From Actinomycetota bacterium (GTDB lineage: Bacteria; Actinomycetota; Acidimicrobiia; Spongiisociales; ZC4RG35): a stretch of 10,381 nucleotides of DNA. The stretch lies in the NCBI GenBank assembly GCA_003242515.1, contig QGUS01000038.1:1-10381 (forward strand). Reading direction: 5' to 3'. The notes beneath the pieces were generated by a model. The model had not been told where the DNA came from. It made no database searches and was given only the letters and a program-made list of their open reading frames with translations. Shown here in pieces: positions 1 to 5,478 of this stretch. Each line of letters begins with the position of its first letter. The stretch's first letter is position 1. The translations under genes were made by a program, and so were the position numbers.

Positions 1-509
1 GCCTCCGCGACCAGCCCGGCGTCGAGGAGGATCTGGCCGGCCTGCAGCAACGCCCCCGCATCGTCCCAGGGATGGCCTGCCGGCGGCAGCGAGCCGTCGA
101 GCTCCGTCAGGGCCCGGCGGACCGCCTCGTCCGTGTCGCCACGGCGCCAGGCGAGCTTGGCGGAGATGACCCGGTCGATCCAGTGCGCCCGGGGCGACGG
201 ATCCAGCAGCGTCGCAGCCGAGTCCAGCTCGCCGCGGGCCATGTGGACCTGGGCGAGACCCCTGCGGATCTCGGGGTGGTCCGGCATGTCCGATTTGACG
301 CGCCGGAAGGTGGCCTCGGCTCGGTCGAGCCGCCCGGCATGGAGGTCTCCGATGCCCAGCGTGTAGGCGACGCCGGTGCGCATGAGCGGGTCGGTGGCGA
401 TGACCTCCCAGCACCGGGGGTCGTCGAAGAGCGGGCGGAGGATCTCATCGGCCCGCTCGTGATCACCGCTGGCGGCGGCTTCGAACCCGTCGAAGACCCG
501 GTCCAGCAC
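1..509 (-). CDS. TPR-like helical-repeat protein (C-terminus cut by window edge)
   Basis: This reading frame is open from a GTG at 509 to the left edge, giving about 169 residues with no stop. The protein begins VLDRVFDGFEAAASGDHERA and consists of amphipathic helix pairs typical of tetratricopeptide-like repeats. Recognisable repeat cores are 'AYTLGIGDLHAGRLDRAEATF' (shown in part: LHAGRLDRAEATF), 'GLAQVHMARGELDSAATLL' and 'AKLAWRRGDTDEAVRRAL', which follow the TPR pattern of small and large residues with A-x-x-x-F/L endings. It lies 11 nt downstream of the MFS transporter stop on the same strand, so the two are probably cotranscribed. The GTG start is chosen because it is the first plausible start after that stop; a purine-rich GGAGGG lies within the end of the upstream gene. 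TPR proteins generally act as protein-protein scaffolds; no partner can be named from this sequence. The coding call is strong because both alternative frames here give unnatural Arg/Pro/Ser-rich translations. Confidence 0.75.
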   Translation of the reverse strand, partial: MLDRVFDGFEAAASGDHERADEILRPLFDDPRCWEVIATDPLMRTGVAYTLGIGDLHAGRLDRAEATFRRVKSDMPDHPEIRRGLAQVHMARGELDSAATLLDPSPRAHWIDRVISAKLAWRRGDTDEAVRRALTELDGSLPPAGHPWDDAGALLQAGQILLDAGLVAE

Positions 510-520
510 CTCCAGGGGGG

Positions 521-1933
521 TCAGGAACCCTCCTCGATCTCACCGACGGGCGCTTCCTCGGCGTCCGGCTCGACGTCGGGGGAGGAGGGCTCGAGGTCGG
601 GAGTCTCCGGCTCGGTCTCGTCCAGGGAGGCCTCGCCGTGCGGTTGGTCCCCGGCGGCCGGCTCCGGCTCGTCGTCACGGGGCCCGAAGGTGTCCTTCCA
701 GATCACGGTGGTGGCCAGCCACACCGCCGTGGCCATCATCAGGATCGGCGCCATCCTGGCCACCCACGGGTAGGTAGTGGGCGAGGACCCCAGGGCGCCG
801 CCCAGCACCGCGCCGAGCGGGATGGTCGCCCAGCCGATCGCACGGCTGGCGGTGATCACACGGCCCAGCATGGAGGGCGACGAGTACACCTGCCGGACCG
901 TGGCGATCGGGACGTTGACGATGGACACGCCGCACATCCAGAGGATCTGGAGGACGATCGCCAGGATCCCGTACCTGGTGAACATGAAGGCGAACATGCC
1001 CAGACCGGTGATCCACATGCCGACCACGAGGGAGCGGCCCAGGCCCAGCCGGGAGGTGAAGGCCGGGGCGATGAAGGCGCCGATCACCCCGCCGACGCCC
1101 AGCATGCTCAGCAGGATGCCCGACTCGGCCGCGCTCGCCGTGCCGATCACCACCGTGTAGAGCACCTTCCAGGTGCCCTCCACGAACCCGACCACGAGGT
1201 TGGCGACCGCCGCCGCGATCGTGATCAGCCGCAGCCGGGGCTCAGCCCACACATACCGGATCCCGTTCGCGGCCTCGGTGAAGAAGCCGCTGCGGCCCTC
1301 GCCCGGGCTGCGGTGGTGGGCGACCCGGCCCACTCGGTGCATCGAGATCGCGGCGGCCACGAAGAGGAGGCCGGTGAGGAAGAGCGTCAGCGAGAGACCG
1401 AGGCCCCTGCGGGCGATGACCGAGGTGAGGATCCCGGCGAACAGCGGGGCCAGGGCGAAGTTGACCTGGATCGTCGCCGTGATCAGCGAGTTGGCCCGGG
1501 GGAGCTGGCTCTTCTTCACCACGTTCGGGAGCACCGCGTAGAGGGCGCCTTCGAACATGGTGGACATGGTCCCGATGACGAAGGCCAGGGCCATGATCGT
1601 GGGCACCTCGAGCGTGTCCCGGTTGGCCACGGCCGACAGGTAGAAGAAGACGGACGCCCTGACCAGGTGGGTCGTGATGATCACCGGACGGAGGTGGAGA
1701 CGGTCGAGGAGCACGCCTCCGACCAGGCCGGTGAGGATGATCGGGAGGTTCTCGAGCGCGTAGGTGACCGCGTAGTCGAGGGTGTTCGTCTTGTCGGTGA
1801 TGAACGCGATCAGCTCGGGGATGCTGAAGAAGGCGATGTAAGCCCCGAACTGGGCCAGAGCCTGACCGGTCCACAAGGCCCGGTACCTGGGCCCCAGTGA
1901 GCGCATGTCTCTGACGACGTTCACCGGACCCAC
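521..1933 (-). CDS. Major facilitator superfamily (MFS) transporter with acidic C-terminal tail
   Basis: A 470-residue polytopic membrane protein with about 10-12 hydrophobic segments between residues 20 and 412. The loop after the second helix carries an MFS motif-A-like sequence (GLVGGVLLDRLHLRPVI, about residues 69-85). The second half contains SMLGRVITASRAIGW followed by PLGAVLGGALG, a pattern common in actinobacterial MFS_3/efflux-type permeases. It probably acts as a drug or metabolite exporter driven by the proton gradient, but the substrate cannot be predicted. Residues about 414-470 form a soluble tail very rich in Asp, Glu and Pro and lacking lysine after K413, which is unusual for the family. 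The GTG start at 1933 is preceded by AGGGAG with a 7-nt spacer, better than the in-frame GTG four codons or ATG ten codons in. It is divergent from the holin-like gene and followed closely by the TPR-like gene. Confidence 0.88.
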   Translation of the reverse strand: MGPVNVVRDMRSLGPRYRALWTGQALAQFGAYIAFFSIPELIAFITDKTNTLDYAVTYALENLPIILTGLVGGVLLDRLHLRPVIITTHLVRASVFFYLSAVANRDTLEVPTIMALAFVIGTMSTMFEGALYAVLPNVVKKSQLPRANSLITATIQVNFALAPLFAGILTSVIARRGLGLSLTLFLTGLLFVAAAISMHRVGRVAHHRSPGEGRSGFFTEAANGIRYVWAEPRLRLITIAAAVANLVVGFVEGTWKVLYTVVIGTASAAESGILLSMLGVGGVIGAFIAPAFTSRLGLGRSLVVGMWITGLGMFAFMFTRYGILAIVLQILWMCGVSIVNVPIATVRQVYSSPSMLGRVITASRAIGWATIPLGAVLGGALGSSPTTYPWVARMAPILMMATAVWLATTVIWKDTFGPRDDEPEPAAGDQPHGEASLDETEPETPDLEPSSPDVEPDAEEAPVGEIEEGS

Positions 1934-1969
1934 ACCCTAACTCCCTCTGGCGTCGCGCACGGCGGTTGT

Positions 1970-1975
1970 TAGGCT
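1970..1975 (+). promoter_or_regulatory. Putative -10 element (TAGGCT) for a leaderless transcript
   Basis: TAGGCT fits the actinobacterial TANNNT -10 consensus and ends 8 nt before the ATG at 1984. Transcription starting about 7 nt after the box would begin at or within a base or two of the start codon. No Shine-Dalgarno-like sequence is present in that gap, which supports a leaderless mRNA. No convincing -35 was found. Confidence 0.5.
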
Positions 1976-1983
1976 CGTTTTCG

Positions 1984-2295
1984 ATGGCCAACCCCCAGGA
2001 GATCCCGCAGCTCGCCGCAGAGCTCTACGAGATGGCGAAGGAATACCTTCGCCAAGAGACCGTGGAGCCCGCCAAGCAGCTCGGCCGGCAGGCCGGAATG
2101 GGCCTGGGCGGGGCGATCCTGATGTCCATCGGGGCGTTCCTCCTGGTGCTCGGCGCCTACTTCGCCCTCCGCATGGTCCTGCCGGAGGGAGAGTGGTGGG
2201 AGGTCCTGGCCAGGGGGCTCACGGCCATCGTGGCGGCCATCGGCGCAGGGCTGGTGGCGTGGAGGATCGGAGCAGGCGATGCCGGTAAGCCGTGA
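1984..2295 (+). CDS. Small two-helix membrane protein, holin-like (Phage_holin_3_6 / Holin-X type)
   Basis: A 103-residue protein starting MANPQEIPQLAAELYEMAKE. An amphipathic N-terminal region (about residues 1-36) is followed by two predicted membrane helices, about 37-64 (GMGLGGAILMSIGAFLLVLG) and about 78-96. The layout and glycine/alanine-rich first helix resemble actinobacterial 'phage holin family' (Holin-X, superfamily III) proteins, which are widespread chromosomal genes and need not be phage-derived. The function in non-phage settings is unknown. A TTG six codons upstream (1966) is in frame, but I prefer the ATG because the TAGGCT box would place the transcript start there. The 3' end overlaps the next gene by 17 nt, so they are likely cotranscribed. 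There are no other phage genes nearby, arguing against a prophage remnant. Confidence 0.72.
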   Translation: MANPQEIPQLAAELYEMAKEYLRQETVEPAKQLGRQAGMGLGGAILMSIGAFLLVLGAYFALRMVLPEGEWWEVLARGLTAIVAAIGAGLVAWRIGAGDAGKP

Positions 2296-2476
2296 CGACA
2301 TCGAAGCCAAGGCGATGCAGATCGTCGACGCGGTCACGGAGACCCAGGAGGCCGTGAAGGACAGGGCCGTCTGGGGAGTGCTCGCCGCGGCCGGGCTCGT
2401 GGTGGCGGCCTTCGTGCTGGGCCGCAGGCGCTCGTCCCAGAAGAAGAAGACGGTCGTCGAGGTCTACCGGATCTAG
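2279..2476 (+). CDS. Small single-helix membrane protein, unknown function
   Basis: A 65-residue protein with an acidic/polar N-terminus (MPVSRDDIEAKAMQIVDAVT), one membrane helix at about residues 32-48 (WGVLAAAGLVVAAFVLG) and a strongly basic segment RRRSSQKKK directly after it. By the positive-inside rule the C-terminus is likely cytoplasmic. The ATG at 2279 is preceded by GGAG with a suitable spacer and overlaps the end of the holin-like gene by 17 nt, suggesting a two-gene membrane-protein operon. I do not recognise the family; it recalls small actinobacterial proteins found beside holin-like genes. Its TAG stop shares bases with the stop of the convergent gene. Confidence 0.68.
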   Translation: MPVSRDDIEAKAMQIVDAVTETQEAVKDRAVWGVLAAAGLVVAAFVLGRRRSSQKKKTVVEVYRI

Positions 2477-2754
2477 CGCCGCTTCAGCGACCGGAGGGTC
2501 GCCCGGTCCAGCGGGGCGTCCCCTTCCTCGGAGGCCCGGATCACCAGGGCTTCTCCCTCGTGGATCACCTTGCGGTAGACCAGCTCCCGCTGCTGCCGCT
2601 GATTGCGGGCGAGGTAGGCGAGGCCGAGGAGGAGCAGGCCGGTGGCCAGCTCGCGGCCGTCACGCCGGCGCAGGCCGGCGAGCGCCCGGGCGCTGCCGAC
2701 GGGTCCGGGTTGGCCGACGAACCTCGCTACTACCTTGGTGATGAGTCCGATCAT
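2473..2754 (-). CDS. Small single-helix membrane protein, unknown function
   Basis: A 93-residue protein starting MIGLITKVVARFVGQPG. It has a basic N-terminal region, one hydrophobic helix (ELATGLLLLGLAYLA, about residues 39-53) and a charged C-terminal region ending LRSLKRR. The family is not recognised. A TTG four codons upstream (2766) would extend it to 97 residues, but it lies inside the putative -10 box TAGATT, so the ATG at 2754 is preferred. It converges with the preceding 65-aa gene, both terminating within the same CTAG tetranucleotide (2473-2476), and diverges from the 31-aa ORF before trmI. Coding is supported by natural amino-acid composition; the overlapping plus-strand frame gives an implausible Gly/Glu-rich product except for its last 31 residues. 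Confidence 0.62.
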   Translation of the reverse strand: MIGLITKVVARFVGQPGPVGSARALAGLRRRDGRELATGLLLLGLAYLARNQRQQRELVYRKVIHEGEALVIRASEEGDAPLDRATLRSLKRR

Positions 2755-2764
2755 CCGTCCGAGC

Positions 2765-2770
2765 AATCTA
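2765..2770 (-). promoter_or_regulatory. Putative -10 element (TAGATT on minus strand)
   Basis: Read on the minus strand, TAGATT matches TANNNT and ends 10 nt before the ATG at 2754, giving an expected 5' leader of only a few bases. An ATGACA (plus strand 2786-2791) sits upstream with a short 15-nt spacer and could be a -35. It lies in the 39-nt divergent gap before the 31-aa ORF. Confidence 0.4.
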
Positions 2771-2793
2771 CCGTCGGGTCCCAGGTGTCATCG

Positions 2794-2889
2794 ATGAGGC
2801 AGCAGCGTTTGGTTCGAATCGTGGTGTGGGTCGTGGTCATCGGCATGGTCCTCGGCCTCGTGGCGTCGGTGGTGGCGGTGCTCTCGTGA
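2794..2889 (+). CDS. 31-aa single-helix membrane microprotein coupled to trmI
   Basis: A short ORF encodes 31 residues: a basic start (MRQQRLVR) and then an almost uninterrupted hydrophobic segment (IVVWVVVIGMVLGLVASVVA). AGGTG lies 6 nt before the ATG and is complementary to part of the anti-Shine-Dalgarno sequence. Its TGA stop overlaps the trmI GTG start in the sequence GTGA (2886-2889), the arrangement usually associated with translational coupling. The peptide looks like a genuine single-pass membrane microprotein rather than a random frame. It could also serve mainly as a leader ORF that delivers ribosomes to the trmI start. The function is unknown. Confidence 0.55.
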   Translation: MRQQRLVRIVVWVVVIGMVLGLVASVVAVLS

Positions 2890-3668
2890 CCTTCCGTGTC
2901 GGTGACCCCGCGCTCCTGATCGACGACAAGGGCAGGCAGTATCTGCTCCGTCTCGAGCCGGGGAGGGAGTTCGTGTTCCACAAGGGGGCGATCCCGCACG
3001 AGAAGCTCATCGGTGCGGAGGACGGCTCCTGGGTGGAGACCCATCAGGGCGCCAGGCTGCTCCTGCTGAGCCCCCGGCTCTCCGACTACGTGCTCCGCAT
3101 GAAGCGGGGCGCCCAGGTGGTCTACCCCAAGGACCTCGGGCCGATCCTCGTGTACGCCGACATCGGGCCCGGCATGACCGTCCTCGAGGCCGGAACGGGC
3201 TCCGGCGCCCTCACCCTGGGCCTGGCCCGTGCCGTCGGGACGACCGGGCGGGTGGTCAGCGTCGAGAGGAGGGAGGACCACCACGAGTTCGCGGTGAAGA
3301 CCATCACCCGGTGGTTCGGGGAGATCCCGCCCCATGTCGAGCTGCGGGTCGGCGCCGTGGAGGACTCAGTGGCCGGGGTGAAGCCGGAGCGGATCGTGCT
3401 CGACGTCCCCGAGCCCTGGCACGTCGTCCGGGCAGCCGCGGAGCATCAGCCCACAGGCGGGGTGCTCTGTGCGTACCTGCCCACCGTCCCGCAGGTGGAG
3501 ACCACGGTGGAAACCGCACGGGAGACCGGGCGGTTCGCGGAGATCGAGGTGAAGGAGTTCCTCGTCCGCGAATGGAACGTCTCCGGACGCAGCGTGCGCC
3601 CCGAGCACACCATGGTGGGGCACACGGGCTTCCTCGTCTTCATGCGCCGGATCCAGCCCGCCGAATGA
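2886..3668 (+). CDS. trmI: tRNA (adenine(58)-N1)-methyltransferase TrmI
   Basis: A 260-residue class I SAM-dependent methyltransferase that makes m1A58 in the T-loop of tRNAs; the enzyme is a cytoplasmic homotetramer in characterised bacteria. An N-terminal beta-rich domain (residues about 1-65) precedes the catalytic Rossmann fold. Visible motifs are YPKD (80-83), the SAM-binding EAGTGSG (101-107), an acidic residue after the next strand (SVE, 125-127), LDVPEPW (172-178, motif IV) and the family C-terminal RPEHTMVGHTGFL (238-250). The GTG at 2886 is chosen because the protein from there begins VTFRVGDPALLIDDKGRQYL, aligning with the start of known TrmI proteins; upstream in-frame sequence is low-quality Gly/Arg-rich. 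In Mycobacterium tuberculosis the TrmI gene (Rv2118c) is also close to mpa, so this synteny is expected. The stop is followed by a 74-nt gap with a promoter for mpa. Confidence 0.93.
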   Translation: MTFRVGDPALLIDDKGRQYLLRLEPGREFVFHKGAIPHEKLIGAEDGSWVETHQGARLLLLSPRLSDYVLRMKRGAQVVYPKDLGPILVYADIGPGMTVLEAGTGSGALTLGLARAVGTTGRVVSVERREDHHEFAVKTITRWFGEIPPHVELRVGAVEDSVAGVKPERIVLDVPEPWHVVRAAAEHQPTGGVLCAYLPTVPQVETTVETARETGRFAEIEVKEFLVREWNVSGRSVRPEHTMVGHTGFLVFMRRIQPAE

Positions 3669-3704
3669 ATCGGGTGACCCCGGGTAAGTAGAGGGGCCTG
3701 TTCG

Positions 3705-3710
3705 TATACT
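3705..3710 (+). promoter_or_regulatory. Putative -10 element (TATACT) of the mpa-dop-pup-prcBA operon
   Basis: TATACT is the best -10 match in the trmI-mpa gap. It would start transcription around 3717, leaving a leader of about 25 nt that contains the strong AGGAGG ribosome-binding site. No clear -35 lies 16-18 nt upstream. It would give the proteasome core genes a promoter independent of trmI. Confidence 0.55.
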
Positions 3711-3730
3711 GACCTCGAGGCGGTCCAGGT

Positions 3731-3736
3731 AGGAGG
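3731..3736 (+). promoter_or_regulatory. Ribosome-binding site for mpa (AGGAGG)
   Basis: A consensus AGGAGG lies 6 nt before the GTG at 3743, fixing that codon as the mpa start. Confidence 0.75.
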
Positions 3737-3742
3737 AAGGCC

Positions 3743-5467
3743 GTGGCAGAAGGACACACGCCGCAGGAAGTCGCCGAGCTGCGCAAGATGGCCGCGGCCC
3801 TCGAAGAGGAGGTCGCGTACCTTCGCCGCCGTCTCCGCGAGGTTCCCCGCAGCCAGGCGGAGCTCGAGCGCGAGCTGCAGCACACCAAGGAGCGGCTCGA
3901 CCGCGCTATCGCCCAGAACGACAAGATCGCCCAGCTCCTCGAGGAGGCCCGGGAGCAGCTCGGGATCCTCCGCGAGGAGGTCGAGAAGCTGACCCAGCCG
4001 CCGAACAACTTCGGCACCGTCCTCCAGGTCAACGCGGACGGGACCGTCGACATCCTCACGGGCAACCGGAAGCTCCGGGTCAACGCCCAGCCGAACGTCG
4101 AGGTGAAGCAGCTCCAGGTGGGCCAGGAGGTCCTCCTCAACGAGGCGTTCAACATCATCGATGTCCGGCAGTTCGAGCCGGCCGGCGAGATCCTCCGTGT
4201 CCGCGACGTGCTCGCCGACGGCCGCGTCGTGCTGATCGGCCACGGCGACGAGGAGCGGGTCACCATGCGGGCGGACACGATGTCCGACACCAGGCTGCGG
4301 GCCGGCGACTACGTCCGGATCGACAGCCGCACGGGCCTCGTCTTCGAGAAGATGGAGCGCCCCGAGATGGACGAGCTCGTCCTCGAGGAGGTGCCCGACG
4401 TCACTTACGAGCAGGTGGGCGGCCTGTCCGAGCAGATCGAGATGATCAGGGACACCGTCGAGCTGCCGTACATCTACCGGGACCTGTTCAAGGAATACCA
4501 CCTCGACCCGCCCAAGGGCATCCTGCTCTACGGGCCTCCGGGCTGCGGCAAGACCCTCATCGCCAAGGCCGTGGCCAACAGCCTGGCCAAGAAGGTGGGG
4601 GAGATGACGGGCAACCCGGACGTCCGGTCGTACTTCCTCAACATCAAGGGCCCCGAGCTGCTCAACAAGTGGGTCGGCGAGACCGAGCGCCAGATCCGCA
4701 TGATCTTCCAGCGGGCCAAGGAGAAGTCCGACGAGGGCGTTCCCGTCATCGTCTTCTTCGACGAGATGGACTCGCTGTTCCGGACTCGCGGAACCGGCAT
4801 CAGCTCCGACGTCGAGTCGACTATCGTACCGCAGCTGCTCAGCGAGCTGGACGGCGTCGAGTCGCTGAAGAACGTCGTTGTCATCGGCGCCTCCAACCGT
4901 GAGGACCTGATCGACCCGGCTATCCTGCGGCCCGGGCGCCTCGACGTGAAGATCAAGATCAACCGGCCCGATCCCAAGGCCGCCAAGGAGATCTTCCGCA
5001 TCTATCTCACCGAAGACACGCCGATCGACCCGGAGGAGCTGGCCCGCCACGACAGCGTCTCCGAGTGCATCGACGCGATGATCGACGCCACGGTGGAGCG
5101 GATGTACTCCGAGGACGATGAGAACCGGTTCCTCGAGGTCACCTACGCCAACGGCGACCGGGAGATCCTCTACTTCAAGGACTTCGCCTCCGGCGCCATG
5201 ATCGAGAACATCGTCCGCCGGGCGAAGAAGGACGCCATCAAGCGGCAGATCGCCGGCGGCCCCGCGGGGATCCGTCTCGCCGACCTGCAGGCGGCCATCA
5301 AGCAGGAGTTCCGGGAGCAGGAGGACCTGCCCAACACGACCAACCCGGACGACTGGGCGAAGATCTCGGGCAAGAAGGGCGAGCGGATCGTCTATGTGCG
5401 TACGCTCGTCGGCGGCGAGCAGGAGAGCCGCCTGATCGAGAAGGTCTCGGGCGGTCAGTACCTGTGA
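3743..5467 (+). CDS. mpa: Proteasome-associated AAA+ ATPase ARC/Mpa
   Basis: A 574-residue AAA+ unfoldase whose hexamer binds Pup, unfolds pupylated proteins and feeds them into the 20S core. The domain order is as expected: an N-terminal coiled coil (about residues 8-84, many heptad Leu/Glu) that in the family binds Pup; tandem OB-fold domains (about 90-230); and the AAA module. Visible catalytic features are Walker A GPPGCGKT (264-271), Walker B VIVFFDE (335-341), sensor-1 IGASN (381-385) and arginine fingers in LRPGRLD (R396, R399). A pore-loop KWV lies at 309-311. The protein ends GGQYL, with the penultimate Tyr that docks Mpa on the proteasome alpha ring and opens the gate, so the ATPase is built for this PrcA/PrcB core. 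The family is called Mpa in mycobacteria and ARC elsewhere. The stop is 11 nt before dop and bridged by a tiny ORF. Confidence 0.97.
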   Translation: MAEGHTPQEVAELRKMAAALEEEVAYLRRRLREVPRSQAELERELQHTKERLDRAIAQNDKIAQLLEEAREQLGILREEVEKLTQPPNNFGTVLQVNADGTVDILTGNRKLRVNAQPNVEVKQLQVGQEVLLNEAFNIIDVRQFEPAGEILRVRDVLADGRVVLIGHGDEERVTMRADTMSDTRLRAGDYVRIDSRTGLVFEKMERPEMDELVLEEVPDVTYEQVGGLSEQIEMIRDTVELPYIYRDLFKEYHLDPPKGILLYGPPGCGKTLIAKAVANSLAKKVGEMTGNPDVRSYFLNIKGPELLNKWVGETERQIRMIFQRAKEKSDEGVPVIVFFDEMDSLFRTRGTGISSDVESTIVPQLLSELDGVESLKNVVVIGASNREDLIDPAILRPGRLDVKIKINRPDPKAAKEIFRIYLTEDTPIDPEELARHDSVSECIDAMIDATVERMYSEDDENRFLEVTYANGDREILYFKDFASGAMIENIVRRAKKDAIKRQIAGGPAGIRLADLQAAIKQEFREQEDLPNTTNPDDWAKISGKKGERIVYVRTLVGGEQESRLIEKVSGGQYL

Positions 5468-5478
5468 TGGCGGCCTAG
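5467..5478 (+). other. Mini-ORF (Met-Ala-Ala-stop) bridging mpa and dop
   Basis: The mpa stop TGA overlaps an ATG as TGATG; that ATG reads ATG GCG GCC TAG, and its TAG is directly followed by the dop ATG. There is no good Shine-Dalgarno immediately before dop, so termination and reinitiation could carry ribosomes from mpa into dop. The overlap is seen directly; use of the mini-ORF is inference and chance is possible in so short a sequence. Confidence 0.35.

Noticed and set aside
72..1900. Long plus-strand open frames opposite the TPR-like and MFS genes
   Set aside because: They give Arg/Gly/His/Asp-rich translations without recognisable motifs, as expected for the antisense of GC-rich genes; the minus-strand products are clearly real.
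1984..2295. Holin-like gene as a sign of a prophage remnant
   Set aside because: No integrase, endolysin, structural genes or attachment repeats are near, and this holin-like family is common as ordinary chromosomal genes in Actinomycetota.
2808..2816. GTTCGAATC resembling half of an actinobacterial LexA (SOS) box
   Set aside because: Only one half-site matches, and it lies inside the coding sequence of the microprotein, so there is no support for an operator.
2826..2885. Upstream start for trmI at 2826 (20 extra residues)
   Set aside because: The added residues are Gly/Arg/His-rich and do not match TrmI N-termini; the GTG at 2886 aligns with the family and forms the GTGA overlap.
3671..3682. 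Small inverted repeat CGGG-TGAC-CCCG after trmI
   Set aside because: Only four base pairs, common in GC-rich DNA, and with no U-tract; too weak to call a terminator.
3665..3691. Eight-codon ORF (MNRVTPGK) starting in an ATGA overlap with the trmI stop
   Set aside because: Too short to assess, no ribosome-binding site of note, and it ends before the mpa -10 box. The overlap is likely chance, though a leader role cannot be excluded.
3446..5050. 534-codon minus-strand open frame opposite trmI/mpa, and similar long frames opposite dop and pafA
   Set aside because: Their composition (Val/Leu/Asp/Glu/His-rich, no fold-like pattern) mirrors the opposite strand of highly biased codons. The plus-strand proteins have all catalytic motifs.
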